A DNA stretch of 64,000 bases from Plantago ovata (Eukaryota > Streptophyta > Magnoliopsida > Lamiales > Plantaginaceae), in the NCBI GenBank assembly GCA_028274465.1, contig CM051457.1, positions 16,379,097-16,443,096 on the forward strand. Direction: 5' to 3'. Both the position numbers and the translations under genes were made by a program. Below, piece by piece: positions 21,753 to 35,489 of this stretch. The notes beneath the pieces are model-generated. The model saw only the letters and a list, made by a program, of their open reading frames with translations, did not search any database and had not been told where the DNA came from. How positions within the stretch are numbered: position 1 is the stretch's first letter; each line of letters begins with the position of its first letter.

Positions 21753-24700
21753 CAGAATTGATGGATGATAGGCGTGAGTTCTAAAGCGTACATTTGTTTG
21801 CTTATTCATTCATTCTTTTCGGTCATATCACCTCAATTGTTCTTGTTTGAGGTAAATGTAATCTGAGGTTGAGGAATTTTTGGGTACTTCAGTCAGGTTG
21901 GTGCTTGATTCTGGTGATGGTATCACAATTTGTATTCTGATTGTAATATATATACTATAATGTATGCATGTGCTAGCTTAGGTAATGTTTCACTTGTTAT
22001 AAACAGTACCATTAGAACAATGTTTTTGAATTCTGAGTTATAACTTCTCGAGTTCTGTACATCATCATGTGTTTGTATGACAGAGTTGGCTACCATATAC
22101 AGTATTGATATAGTTCCCAAAGTTTGCTTTCGAGAATAGTCTTGCCACCTATTAGATAGATGTTGACACCTAACAGAATTGACCTGATCCGGATAGGCTG
22201 TGAAGAAACCTAGCTTTTGTATAGCTCGGTTCGATAAGCTAATTTTTGCTCGAGCTCAATAGCTATAAAATTTGGCTTGGGCTCGGCTGCTCGGGCTAGT
22301 TCGTTTATACTAAGGTTTGAGCCCAGCCGGTGTTCAATCGCATGATATTAGGCTCAAGCCGGGCAACAGCTTACCAGTTGCTTGCTAATCGGGGATCAAC
22401 TGCCTTGTCGTCAAAATCCAAAATGAACAAAGCTATATAATCTCGTTATTGTAGTTGCATCTATGGGCAAAAAGAGTTCTAAGCTTCATAACATCTGGAA
22501 GTGCGCACCTAGAAATTTTTCACACCGAACTACTTATAAGTATTTTTAAATTATATATGTAAGTTCATCAAATTATATACAATGATGAGAAACTTCAAGA
22601 TCAGCAGAACTGGAATGCGTGGATGTTCATGAGTTGGATAATTGTTCAGGCGGCCTGAACTCGTTACTCGTGTGCCGTGTGTTTGCAAGATATCAGAGGA
22701 GTGCAGAGTTGAGGAAGATTGTTCACATGTTTTCCACGAAGAAAGTTTTTTTTCTTTTTTTTATTTCCACTGGTATCTGCTTTGGCTACTAATCTAGTCG
22801 AGTACTGTCGAATTATTTTTTAGAGACGGCTATCCCAACGAAATTTTTGATTAAGAAAGTATCGTTCAATGGTTGAACACCAGCTATAAGTGTCCATTTT
22901 GTCAATATAAGCTCCACCGCATAACTATTACTAACCTGGACCGGCTTAAGAATACCTCGACAAACATATTATAGATCATTCTAGATCTTTAACTTAATTA
23001 TTGTGGTTCTCCTAAATTTTATAATATTAGAGATCATTTTATACCTTTAACCTAATTATTATGATTGATATAAATTATAGTTATTTACCAAACATGGAGA
23101 TATCTCATCACATCTTATATATATAAAAATACACTTATGAATTTATTTCAAATGGTGATCTTTTGGCTCAACTTTATCCAAGTTTTGGCTAGGGAGCCAC
23201 CCCACTTTTCACCTTGAATTGGTCAAAATATGCGGAATTTTTCACTTTTCGTGGAGGATTAGATCGAGTAACCGGGGGTCTGTAGTTGACAAATATTGCA
23301 CAACATCATTTAACTATTGCAGTTTTGTTCGTGATAGCGGGTCACATGTATAGGACCAACTGGGGCATTGGTCATGGCCTAAAAGACATTTTAGATTCTC
23401 ATAAAGGTCCATTTACAGGCGCAGAAGAAATCCATTATAGACACTGATACAATTAGATCCGCTCTTCATAGACAAACTTGGGATTTGCGATCCCAATAGG
23501 AAGGGTTGTAGCACAACATGTACTTCTCTGTAATTGCCCTATAAATCCTATACCTATCTATATGGAGAAGAACTTATGTAATGAAGGGGATTATTATTTT
23601 GTACAAATGGTATTTGGAACTTGGAATGAATACAATAATATTACTTCCACAAATTAAGTGAGAGCCGTCTTAATGAAATCCATGCTGCTAATCTAAAACA
23701 AATAATGTTTACGAGGCCTATTTCAAAACTTCAACATATTTACCATAGAAAAGAAAAAGAAATGATACCGAACTTCAAGTATCAATTTCATGTAAATTTT
23801 CTAATTCAATATTTGAACTCTTTTGCGAATTCGGAGGCCCCAAAATATATATGGTCTAGTATTTTATCCTTGTGATCTATCCAATATCCAATAATAATCA
23901 GATATGTTCTAATTCCAACTATTATACCAATTTCTAAGTATAAGTATGGCAGCAATGATGTGGATAAACACATTTAGTGTTGCGGTACGAGGCAACTTAA
24001 TTCATCATGCCATATAATTAGTTGGATTTGAAACGTACAAACAAAGAGAACATGATAATGCACTATAAAACTAAAACGGGTAGAGAGATGCGTGGATGAA
24101 TTTTTTGATTATCCATTTGACACCGTTAGAAGGATGGGCACAGAGCCACACTTCATTATCTTTATCCAAATATATGTTTTATTAGTAGTATTCTACTCGT
24201 TATCTCCGTACATGCTTATCCCCGTGCTCGTCTATCTTAGTGTTTCTTGATCTTCTTTGTGATTTTGATAATCGTGGAATGCGTTCCATATTCTCATGTT
24301 CATAACCTAAACGATGATAATTTCCACGTGTAGTACAACTAATCTAATTCTTCTCCGAGCCGTTCGACTAAAACCAATGACATCCAAACTTAAAACAATC
24401 ATCTGCAATCTGCAGCCTGCCAGAGTATTGAGAATAAAGTATATTACTCACACTGATCAACGCCTCTGACAAGCGAGAACCTACCCGATCTGATTCTTTT
24501 TTTACCTGAGAGAGCTCCTGTATTTAACTTATCTAAACATATTCATACAACGATTCAAAGACGACACCAGGTGAACAAAATAGAGTATCGACTATTTTTT
24601 AGATGCAAATGGGTACACATTTAAGATGACGGATAAAAATTTTACCCATTTATTCGTCTGTACGCATTTAAATATGGGTATTATTGTATTATATTCCCCA

Positions 24701-25224
24701 CAGTATCTGTGAGTAGAAGTACACAGTAAAAGATCTGAGAAACCACCATGCATGAAAAATGGAATTTAATCAAATCGAATAAAATCTGTGTAAACTAACT
24801 TATTTGAAATTGAGAAGAACATAATAGATCTGTAAGACCAAATCCTGTCATGTTTGCAGATGATGATGATAACAACAAATCTTCCCAGAAAACATAATAT
24901 CCCATACTCGGAATCATCTAAACCCTACACAGCAACCAAAAATTGCGCGCATGCATGCTTTGCATACCATGCATCAGCAGTATCATTCAAAAGTTCTTCT
25001 TCTCCAACGACACCCTGACGAACCAGTTTTTAACACAAGGAAGCCAGAGAGAGACCTATTCAAACTAGTAATATTTCAGGAAATCAGTACCAACATCCTA
25101 GCTTTTTTAAAGCATAACAAAGAAAACACAAGTCCAGACGACGACCACAAGAAACGTGCAGCTATAACTGGGAGACTATGTACAAAAGTGCTAGATACAA
25201 TAGGCTTTTCGGCGAACAAGTTAG
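21753..25224. other. Intergenic between COBL7 and the response regulator
   Basis: No gene is seen in about 3.4 kb. At 22210-22390 there is a GAGCTC/GGCTCGGC-rich repeat related in style to 42240-42870. Near 22970-23090 a roughly 65-bp AT-rich unit is duplicated (ATTATAGATCATTCTAGATC... then GAGATCATTTTATACC...). The end from about 24900 may be the 3' UTR of the response regulator. Confidence 0.4.
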
Positions 25225-28200
25225 CTACACTGGAAGATTATCCAAATGGTAGCCGTCGAATCCAAACTCATTTTCAATGGTTCCAACGCCTTCTTGCTGC
25301 TGCAACGAAAAAATAACACTTTAAATACCTCCACTTATATATGCTATGAGAATCATAAAAACTGTATGTTCGTTGCTCATCCACAAACAGTTATATGCAA
25401 GTGGCTATTTCAGTAGGCTAATGAAGTACGAGTTCTCACGAGGAAAAAGCTTTTACCTGTTTAAGCAGTGCACTCATGAGATCATCCTGGCCGAAATGTG
25501 AGGGATAGAGACCATGAAAGCCAACATCAGGCAGTCTTTCAGATTTGATTCTCAACGAGTTATCAGCTATAGAGTTAGAATTTAGCTGTTGACCAACGTT
25601 TTGTGAGCTGCTGAGTCCCTCCGAAACAGAGAAGCCTGCCTTACTAACATATGGGGTCCGGCTTTGTATACTCTTCTGGGCATTCGAAAATCCTGGTTGA
25701 ACCAGAACTGATGGAGGAATATCCAAGCCTCCTCGTACATTTGATTGCTGTAGGTCATCAAAATTCGGCCCAACATTTTGCAAACCCCAATCATGAGTTC
25801 TACTCTGTGTTAGCCCATTGAAAACATCATAACTAGGAATAAAGCCTCTAGATGCTTTCATATCTGAGTTAACTTCTTGAGTCTTTGGGGTACGACTTGC
25901 ACTTGACAGCGTGGAATTATTATTGCTCACAAGTGAAAAGCTATTTGATGGCAACTCGGCACTTTGGCTCCTCGAGAAATCGACAAGGGTAGGCGGCTGA
26001 GAAACGGCACTGTAAGATGCCCCAGGTCCACCATCCATTCCATTCCGGCCCACCACATCACCAGGAATCACCTGTGGTGGTAGATTTGCAACATGGTTTC
26101 CGTTCATCTCATTTAACGAGCGAGCCCGTTGCTGCGGTTGAACCATCTGGGATTGGACATGCATATTTATGTTGCCGAAGGACTGTGCAGATTGGTGCAA
26201 GGATGCAAGTTGCTTCGAGTCCATATTTGTTGGGATACCATGGAGTAAGCCCACTTGCTTATTGTTATTGGTTTGGTGTTGCTGCCCTTCCATGAACCTT
26301 AACTTTGGATTTTCAAAGCTGAAGATGTTTCGGTGCTCGGCAAGTGAAGCGGGTATGCCGGACTTTGTAGTGGCTCGACCAAGTGCAGCCCCCACCTGAA
26401 TCGTAGCAAGACTCTGCGGCGGGAGTTGACCTGAAGCAGCTAAAGCTTGAAGATCAAGACCGCTGAGTGATGACATAGGCCCGAACGCAGTGTCAGGAGG
26501 CCCCATGAAAGAGTTCCCGAGCCCATTTGGGTGTGGAGATACTCCACTTAGCCTCCTAAGGTAAAGTCGATATTTCTGCAGCAAATGGTATTGTAAGCCA
26601 ATTATTCTAAAACAAAATAGGTCCAACAAAAATCAAGACAGGTTCTCTTTTCTAAGAATGTAGAATAATATTTAACCAACCTGAAGATGACTTGCGACAT
26701 TCTCTCGTGTAAGACCTGGGACATTCATTAGTTCCAAGATTTTCTTCGGTACAGCCTCTGCATTCACCAATGAAGTCAGGAACAAGCAGAATCAGTAAAA
26801 GCAAATTGAAAAAATTGGCAGGATTCTCATATTTCAGAAGAATCCATTCTGTAATATCATTAAGCGAATTGAGGACACAATATTGCATTGACCACAACAA
26901 CCATAAAATAGGACACTGAGCTAGAATAAGTTGAACACTATAAGACTGGCATAAAGAATTGCTTACAGAACACAAAAATGGAAACAGTACAAGTATTGCA
27001 TACTCTATTTGGACTCAAACACAAAAGAAATAGAGTTATATCTATCGACATTCACAAAGTGGATCAAATAAACCAAACAAAAAAAAAGCTTTTTGGACTA
27101 CAAAAGATAGTTGAATCAAAAAAGAAAATTGTTATGTTATGCAAGTATGCCAACAGTTTAGAACATGTAAAAAATCGTACAAAAAAAAAAAGTAAGAAAA
27201 TCCATACTTTCAATGCCAAGTTGATTGACAGCAGTTACGAACTGTTGATGCAGCTCTACCGACCAAACCACACGCGGTTTCTTAAGCGTAGAATTATCAT
27301 CTCGCTCTTCAGAGTCTTCTTCCTCCTCCTTCCTTTTTTTCGAACTTCTCCAGTTACCGTCGTTAGCAGAAGAGGAATAATCAACATCATCAGGCACTTT
27401 CTGCTGCCGTTCACCATCTTCCTGACTTCCTGACTGTTCAACATCCTTTTCCTTCCACTCATGTTTCTTTTTTCTATACACATGCTGCCATATGTTCTTC
27501 AGAGCCTCCATGCGAACCGGTTTGATGAGATAGTCACAGGCACCATGAGTGATACCTTTCATCACAACGTTTCTCCCATCATCCGCAGACATCACTAGGC
27601 AAAACAAAACCACATCTCAGGAACCAACCAAAGGTCATATAACAGATAGATCTTTGTATATATTTTCGAGACTATGCTAAACATATTAACTAGTCAGTCA
27701 AAATGGGAACATTACAAGGATCTTGACATAAAATTTTAAAGAACTTACTGATAACTGGCAAGTCCATTTCAAGGCCAACATGCTCCAGAAGCTTGAAACC
27801 ATCCATGTCCGGCATATGAACGTCACTGATAACAATGTCATAACCATTCCTGTGTTCCCTCAGTAAATTCAACGCAGTCTCCGCTCGATTGCATTTGGTA
27901 ACTAGAGGTAATCAAAACAAGAAATGAAAATGAAACTGTAGATCAGTGGCTTGAATGAATAGCAAATCTTGTCCTTATTCTTCAGATCTAAAGTCTAATT
28001 GTTATGGAGATATTATCTGCCAACCATTTACCTCAAGCTGATTACTAGACTTATCTTCTTATCCATAATTAATTAGACTTGAACTGGATAAATCTTAACT
28101 AACTACACAAATTTAACAGCTTTAACAACAGTATCACCGACATTAACTTAACTCAACTCAATAGTATCATGATGACACCACCCCTCCATGAAATTCTAAC

Positions 28201-28563
28201 TTTTTTTAACAAACACACAAGTTTATCTCAAGATCTAATCAGCAGGAAAAACAAAACAAAACAAAAAAAAAAAAAAAAAGAAATAAGTAAAGAAAAAAAA
28301 AGGGTGAAGATATATATATAAATAGATTGAACTTTAAGAAGCATAATTGACCAAGATAGAATCTGCCAAGAAGAGACTTTTTTGTTATTATTACCTTCAT
28401 AGAGGCAAACCCTGAGCATCTTTTCCAAGATCTTCAGACAAATAGGGTCATCATCCACCACAAGAACTCGGAGACCCGCCGGAAACTGATCAGGAACTCC
28501 ATCAGTGGACTTCCATGAAGCATTTGAAGAAGTAAAAGTCATGGGATTCATCCCAAGATTCAT
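25225..28563 (-). CDS. Type-B response regulator, ARR1/ARR2 subgroup
   Basis: Six exons on the minus strand (28395-28563, 27749-27901, 27208-27594, 26681-26757, 25457-26575, 25225-25299) sum to 1980 nt, giving 659 residues. Residues ~30-145 form a receiver domain with the acidic pocket VVDDDP, the phospho-accepting Asp in [11 protein letters not shown] and the conserved Lys in [10 protein letters not shown]. An acidic, basic-spotted linker ([17 protein letters not shown]) is followed by a GARP/Myb-like DNA-binding domain from [15 protein letters not shown] through [13 protein letters not shown]. The long Gln-, Ser- and Asn-rich C-terminal half is the activation region and ends [13 protein letters not shown], as in ARR1 and ARR2. 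It is a nuclear transcription factor that switches on cytokinin-response genes after phosphorelay from AHP proteins. MMSADD in the receiver separates it from the ARR10/12 type. I chose the ATG at 28563 because no further in-frame ATG precedes it. Confidence 0.96.
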
Positions 28564-30256
28564 TTTTTTATTATCCAAGGATGAGACCAGTAATTACCAA
28601 GAAAACGAACAAAAACCAAGTGGGGTTTCTGTTTAAGGACAAGATAACACCTTGTGTAGCAGGTCCTTAACAATTGTTGATGGCGAAAAGAAGAAGATTT
28701 AACTCAAATTTGAAGAAGAGCACATGAAAAGGGGCAAGGCAAGAAGAATAGGATATGGAATTGTTTGTTGCTTTATTTTGTTAAAATGAGAGATGAGACT
28801 GAAATTGAAGACATTCATGGAGTTGTGTTTTTCTGGAGTTTCTTTTTGGGATTTTGCTTATTAAAATATTGTTTGTTTTTTAATATTTTATTTTATTAAA
28901 TAATTGTTTAATTTTTTGCTGGGGGTTGGGTGGATGGGTTCATTTGACAGTGGGTCACTCCGTTGAGTGTGGATCCAGCTCACATATGGGCTTAACTAAC
29001 CCCACGCCAGCCAAAAATGGTCTTCTATAATGCTGTTCTACCAGTACTATCCATTTTCTATGTATCAACCATTAACCCAAAAATGATTGATCACTTGCAG
29101 GTAACTTGTAATACCATGCATTCCGCATCACTTGAGAGATGTGAAATAAAGTGTATATAGATCATATCTCATATGATATGATATGATGAGTTCTTTAGGA
29201 TAACTCTAAAACCAAATTCGCGTGAATATAAGCCCAAAGAGTCATAAGATATGGATTTTTTTGGATAATTTTAAAAACAAATCTATAACAAATATGTATG
29301 GGTAAATCCAAAGTGAACAATATAATATCATTGAGACGTGTGTATCGTTATTGATTAATGACTAATTTTTTAGTAAAGTAATGAAAAGTAGAAACACAAA
29401 TTAACACATATCCATGTGTGTGTACTAATAATAACTCAATTCGTCACCTGTCGCAATATTTTTATTTTTTTTTTCGAAATCAACCTGTCACAATATTGAT
29501 TCAAAACAAGCAAACATACGGCATACCCATATGTGAATTCTATTTCAGTTAGTCACCTATTAGTCTATTACAATATTAATTAATAATAAGTCGCGCTGTG
29601 AGCAACTTTAAAATTTATGAAATTTGTATGGAGAATTTAAATAAATGTACATGAATAAAAGTCCCAATGATGTTTAACTTGAATTCATTTATACATTGAA
29701 ATAATTAAACAAAAGGGGGGTTACATTCAGATTGGTTTAAATTTAGTTCAGTTTTTTTGGAACGAAATGAAACGAAGGGCTTAAGGTTACACTTCTTATG
29801 TGTTTCTTATGTATGAACAAAACAATTACAATGAGGTAAAAAAAATGCATTAATTGTTTAAGACGAGCCATTTATAGCCTTCAGATTATAAATTTAAAAA
29901 GAACTTCATTTAGAAAAATAAATTTATGGATCGCTTTGCTGTTTTTGGACCAAAAATACATTAACATTAAAAATTCATAGGTATTGGATTTTAGGGCCAT
30001 TTGTAAATGTTTGTGCTCTTGGAGCCTAATTGAAAAGTTCACATCTAAAGGGGCTGTTAGTATAATTTACCCTTGTTGGATATCAACATCATCTATTCAA
30101 CTGTAGGGTTTATTACTCCCTCCAAACTTTTATTCTATACAGTATATACGGCTTCATTTTTTATAGTATTCCGTTAGAAAATACTTTACCTATCCCTACC
30201 TATGACCACCCCCTATCTATATCGGGATTAAGTTATCTTCTATTCATCTGAACTGA
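28564..30256. other. Intergenic, promoter side of the response regulator
   Basis: The 5' leader and promoter of the response regulator lie at about 28564-28950. The rest is AT-rich DNA. A single Stowaway-like end (TTACTCCCTCCAAAC) lies near 30113, but no partner end was found. No gene is seen. Confidence 0.4.
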
Positions 30257-30264
30257 ACTGATTA

Positions 30265-30550
30265 ACGAGCAGTTCAAGCTATGTGCGGGTAAGCGTAAAG
30301 GGCCTCATAAAATTTGGGTCTCACTTTTATTTTATGTAGTATTTATATAAACGTGTTTATACCAAAAATTCACAAAATATTAACGTTGTAGTGGTCATAT
30401 TTGGTGGTTTAAGTATTACGCTTTTCATTAGGTCCTTGGTCCAACACCTATGTTGATTTTTTTGTGTCTATTTTTTTTCCTCTTAATCCACCATTTTGTT
30501 ACGATTGTTTGAGGCTCGAACAGGGCCTCCAAAAGTCAGTGCCGCCCCTG
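30265..30550. mobile_element. hAT-like insertion with near-perfect 8-bp duplication
   Basis: The right end reads (reverse complement) CAGGGGCGGCACTGAC, a standard hAT end. The flanks ACTGATTA (30257-30264) and ACTGATTT (30551-30558) agree at 7 of 8 bases. The left end is decayed but shares a GGGCCTC block with the right end. It is 286 bp, non-coding, and sits inside a GAACTGAACT array. Confidence 0.5.
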
Positions 30551-31166
30551 ACTGATTTGAACTGAACTGAATGAATTTGAGATGAACTGAACTGAATAAA
30601 GTTGAACTTATTTGTAGTATAAAATACAATTTAGCAAATTTGAACTGAACTAAACTTCATGCATCTGAACTGAATTTAATGCATCTGAACTGATATGAAC
30701 TCATGAACTGATCCGAATAACAGAGCCTAAACCATAACAATTGCAATTGGCATTCCATCCCGTAGGTATCGTACAAGTTCATGTTATTTCCTGGATAAAT
30801 AGTAGAAAACATTTATATTATCTCAATGGGTTTTTTGAATAAATCCTTAGAAATAAGTTAAGTAGACTTAAGATTCATTTTATATTTACGGTTCTAGTTA
30901 GAGAACACTATTATACGGTAAGTAGTGTATAAATATGTCTTAAAGGGCGTTGCCCTTTATTTACACTTGATAAATAAAATGATGACTTTTCGAAAAATCC
31001 ATTTATGTCTTTTGATTTTGTTCATTTAACCTTAATTTCAATTCAAATAAGTTTAGTTCAATTCAAATTTATTAAATTCAGTTCAGTTCAGGTTTGTTCA
31101 GTTCATATTTATTAAGTTCAGTTCCAATAAATTAACTAAGTTCAGGTATGTTTAGTTAAATTTATA

Positions 31167-31448
31167 CTCCATCTGTCCCGCTAAAAATGTGACGGAAGGA
31201 ATTTTTCACAAAGTTTAAGAAAGTAAATAAAATAAAGGTATATAGTACAAGTGCGGTTAAGTTGTTGTGGTAATAAATGAATAAAGAATATGAGTGTAAT
31301 ATTGTTAAGATAAAAAATAAATAAAAAATTGGTAAAGTGTGGTTAGTGGAATAAATCATTAATATAAAGTTACTAAAAATGGACGGACACATTTCTAATG
31401 GGACACCCAAAATGATAAAATGGGATATTATTAGCGGTACACAGGGAG
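31167..31448. mobile_element. Stowaway-type MITE
   Basis: The ends CTCCATCTGTCCCGCTAA and (reverse complement) CTCCCTGTGTACCGCTAA match well. TA flanks both sides (31165-31166, 31449-31450), and inner blocks around AAATGTGAC and AAATGTGTCC also pair. It is 282 bp and non-coding, inserted in the right-hand TTCAGTTCAG array. Confidence 0.8.
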
Positions 31449-31510
31449 TACATCAAATAAGTTCAGTTCAGTTTAATTAAGTTCAATTAAGTTCAGTTCA
31501 AAAATTTTCA

Positions 31511-33929
31511 GGCGAATCAAACAGAGTATTCCGCTCTCTAGATGTCGATTCTCTCTGACTATGGAGACAGACTAGTCCGATTTGTATGTACCATGACGAA
31601 TTACCGAAGAGCGATCTTGAGTCAATCTCAAAATTCCAACACTTGACCTCAGAGCCCACGTTTGAAGATTAACCAACAATCTACGGTTCTGCAAGCAACG
31701 ACGGCCGGTTAACGTAGCTGGAGACGATGATCATGGACGTGCAGATTTTGTTGAAGGCCAGGATGACGAAGCTTAGGGCTATCGGCATGGCGGCACATGG
31801 AGGAGCAACCACTGAAATATCTCTCTTTATAACACAAGGTTAGCTATGGATATACTATGAAATATTCATATATTCGTAGTAAATTGAATTTGTACCCTAT
31901 CGAGTAAGTCACGACACCTCAACCTAGTTAATTACACCACACCTCATTAATTATGCAACAACCTCTCTGACTCTATGTATATTTTTAAAATCTAATAGTA
32001 ATAAAAATAAAAATAGAATAACCTACTAAAATGAAAAAAATAAAAAAATAAAAAATTAGCAACATCATCATCTTGTTAGATTCATCCCTGATGTGACACG
32101 TGTCCCTCAACTTTTGGAGCTTGAAGAGTTGCAAGTGCAAATCAATCTGTTCCAATGCATTTTGTCCTTTTTTTTGTTAGTGGAGTAATAATAGTAATAC
32201 TACTAGTGTTTTACGTTTTTCAAACACTGAGAAGAAGAGAAGAGAACAACAACTCACATCACCACATTTTTTTAGTGATAATTTTATCACTGCAAAATCA
32301 CCATCATGGTGCATATTGCCGTGGAAATGTCCATCACCAATATCACCTTTTAAACTATTTTTGGTCACTTTCAAACTAGAATTTTAAAATTTCTGTAATG
32401 GAGCTTCCAAGAATAACACTCAATATTAATGCCTATCCATTGATTAACCTTGTTTGGTCTTCACAAGCAACTCTACATGTCAACAAAATTAATATTTAAA
32501 TTAGGACAAATGTTAGCTAGTTTGGACTTTGGAAAATTGGAAGTCTTCAAATGTTGTTGATTGATTTGTGACCAACCTATAAGTTTATTAAGGGGCTTAT
32601 AAGTCCGCAAAATGATTGTTACACACATTGATGGAAGAAATATCTGTTGATGGTATCGGTTTAACTTATACTACCAAATCTTTAACCTTCAACTTAAACT
32701 TTATAGGATCGAACTAATTTTACAAATTGACACGATTGCTGTGGTTTAACAATTTCAATTTCGCCATCTCATATACCGAGTTCAATATATACTTATTCCA
32801 AACTATTATTATTTTGAATTTAACTAAGAATTGTAGCCTTAGATCTTAATTTAACCCGCTATTTGCCCCATCACAGGCTCGAAATTGCATACATAATTAA
32901 TATTTGACCCCTTGCATACGTACATAAATTATAATAACGCCATCATGGTATATTTGAGCCTTTTATGCTAACAAAACATAGCAGATTAGCAGTACCAGTT
33001 ATGTTTTTAACTTTTACTATTATTTTAATGAAAGTTGATTATAGTAGTAGTACTACTTATATTAATTACCGTTAATACGCTAGTATTAGTATAATGATTT
33101 GTTTCTTTTAAGGAATGTGTAGCTTTATTAGTTGGATGCTTTTGAGAAGAAAAGATATATGTAACAGTGCCACGCCCGAGCCAGGATTGCTTACTTGAGC
33201 CAATCACAAGTCACTGCAATTTTTTTACTTTTTGCAGTTTGCCCCTTAAATGATTAGTGCCCCGCCACTGCTCTCCCATTACTTAAATCAAACACCCCGA
33301 GAACTATATGAACAAGTGGAAACTTTAGGGATGTTCACCAATATCGACAACTCAATATGAAATTTTACATATTTCATATAATAATAGAAACATTTGGGTG
33401 AATTTGATATTTATTTAGAGCTCATCTAATCCAAAATATGTACATTTGGGTAAATTATGCAATTTACTACCACTGGGACGGAAGCTCTCCTCCGCCTGAT
33501 ATCATTGTCACTGAAATTAAACATCTTCTTTTTAACATTCGCTACTCTGGTCTCTGGGGTGGGGAGGGAGACGTATGGTATCAAACGCTTACCAAAGAAA
33601 ATTTTAGTGGGAGTTATAAGGTATTCCAATGGAAAGGAGTTGGGATGGTGAATGTGAGGTACGGTGTAGAGTTCGATTTATGCAGGTGTATGAAGATATA
33701 AGGTGGTATAGTGTAGGAGTATTTGTATTATTTGCCGTTTAAAAAAAAAATAAATCAGTTTTTGCTTTCTGATACTATTCAGTAATACCTCATCCAAATA
33801 GACATTTTTAGGATAACTCTATTTAGTTCGCTCTTTCTCACATTTGTATTTTTTATCCTTGGCTAGCAACCCTAGATAAATTTTCAGTGCGTGTTGATGT
33901 ATGTGATATGATGTTCGTTCCCCATGAGG
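31511..33929. other. Intergenic, no gene recognised
   Basis: AT-rich DNA. An isolated hAT-type end (reverse complement CAGTGGCGGGGCAC) ends at 33270, and its left partner was not found. Short open frames near 32155-32379 and 33438-33701 have no recognisable domain or splice context. Confidence 0.4.
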
Positions 33930-33959
33930 GAAAACAGATTACCTTGTTGACATTGCTTA

Positions 33960-34625
33960 CTGATTTCCAGTTGAACTATTACTCACAGCTGCGTATAGAG
34001 CTACATTTTGGTGGGTTGATTTGGAGGTTTAGGAACAATTTTATTTTTCTCGAAAAGAAGTTTTCACAAGTAAAGAAATTTATTTTGCATGCATAAATAA
34101 GAAGTTTGAAAGATATAGCTTTGCTACACAGGCATAGTATAAAGCATATCTCAATACAAATGTGCCATTGGAAACCTCCCCCAAGACAGTACTTGGCACT
34201 AATTAAACACTGATGGCTCTATTGTAAAGGAAATCCTGGTCTTAATTGGAGGCATTGGTATGGTATTCAGAGATGATCGACATGGGCATGTTTGTGAGAG
34301 CTGCACTAATAATTTGGCCGAATTACAAGCTGTTAAACAAGGCCTTAGTTTAGCTATTCAAATGAATGTTTCCAGATAATGTGTTCAGGCAGACTCACAT
34401 GTTTTTTTCTTGTTGCAACAAATGGACAACGAAGCAGCAGTCGCATCAACGGCTGCTTGAAGATATTAAGGTCCTGGCTGAACAGTTGAAGGAATGTAGG
34501 TGGTCTCTAATATACCGTCAATCTAATCAAGTAGCAGATAAGCTAGCTACTTATGGTAGTGACGAACTGGTCAACAATTTGAACACAGGTTGCATGGAAA
34601 ACAGATATATGGTAGTTTTGTAGGT
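33960..34625 (+). pseudogene. LINE remnant: ORF2 3' end with RNase H domain
   Basis: Pieces in three frames match the tail of plant L1-type ORF2. IWRFRNNFIF (about 34019) fits the region between the zinc-binding motif and RNase H. NTDGS (about 34206) carries the first catalytic Asp, GGIGMVFRDD follows, NLAELQAVKQGL (about 34310) carries the catalytic Glu, and QSNQVADKLA (about 34525) carries another Asp. The frame changes at least twice, so it cannot encode a working enzyme. The reverse transcriptase part is missing, so this is a 5'-truncated or eroded copy. Confidence 0.7.
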
Positions 34626-35324
34626 ACTAATATTATGGAAGGATATGTTAGTAGCTAGTTCCCGGGTATGGGACGTATCTTCTAGTTGGTTGGAACTTGA
34701 AAGCTTTTCTAACTAATGATCGTACTTAAACTTTTTCGATACGGGAAAAGTAGTTTTGTAAATCTTTCGGTTAACTAATATGTATTATCTATTTTCTAAA
34801 AATGAAAACATTACAATTCATACGCTCATCTCATATTATATACTATATGAAGTGAGCGTATAATTTCATATTATATTATACTAAGAAGTGATCGACGCTC
34901 ATTATATACGCTAATATGAAATGAGCCCAACATTTTGTTATTCATCAGATCCAACAACCCATAGACGGATATGTGAATAACCCTAGCTAATGGACAACCC
35001 AAACTAATTAGTAAAACAATGTCTTGAATTATCTTGAAGGGATCGGAATAGAACTTAATTTGACAATTCTAGTGATATATAAAAGTCAAAAATAAAAAAA
35101 TTCTCGACGTAAGGGAAAAGAAGAACGTTGACACGAGTAGTAGCTTTAAGAAAGTGATATTTGTGCGTAGAAAACAAAGATTTCTTCAATAAAATAAATT
35201 GGGTGCAAGATTATAAAACAAGATAGGTACGAGGGTAGATATCGGTTGAAAGTTACTAAAAATTGCATTGAACAAAATGTTGAATGTTGAATTGTATATA
35301 AGTTTTGGATGTAAATTATTATTA

Positions 35325-35489
35325 CTTTCTCCACTACAAATAAGGTTTCCATTTGATTTTATTTACTTTTTAAGTCTTGACCTTCTATAATATAATTTAT
35401 TTTTTAATAATTTGAAATAATATAAAGTCTAATCGGACCTCATAACATCAATAGAATCAAACGGCAACCTTAATAGTCGATGGAGTGAG
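35325..35489. mobile_element. Stowaway-type MITE
   Basis: It is 165 bp with about 36-bp ends. The left end runs from CTTTCTCCACTACAAATA through AAGGTTTCCATTTGATT. The right end, reverse complemented, runs from CTCACTCCATCGACTATT through AAGGTTGCCGTTTGATT. TA flanks both sides (35323-35324, 35490-35491). It is non-coding. Confidence 0.75.

Larger units (their letters stand above)
30240..31510. repeat. GAACTGAACT repeat region, arms in opposite orientation
   Basis: Degenerate AACTGAACTGAA units with ATGCATCTGAACTGA motifs fill 30240-30262 and 30551-30725. The reverse complement form (TTCAGTTCAG, AAGTTCAGTTC) fills 31030-31140 and 31455-31510. This is the same unit type as in the Tourist-like element at 16894. 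It looks like one or more old foldback elements, later hit by a hAT-like and a Stowaway insertion. Confidence 0.55.

Noticed and set aside
24951-25316. + strand open frame of 121 codons
   Set aside because: It overlaps the last exon and 3' UTR of the minus-strand response regulator and is a shadow of it.
32155-32379. Open frame of about 75 codons with a hydrophobic start
   Set aside because: The sequence is low-complexity (His- and Asn-rich). It has no known domain, no promoter context and an equally long open frame on the other strand.
33150-33270. hAT-type right end CAGTGGCGGGGCAC (minus strand)
   Set aside because: A candidate left end near 33165 gives no matching 8-bp flanks, so borders could not be supported.
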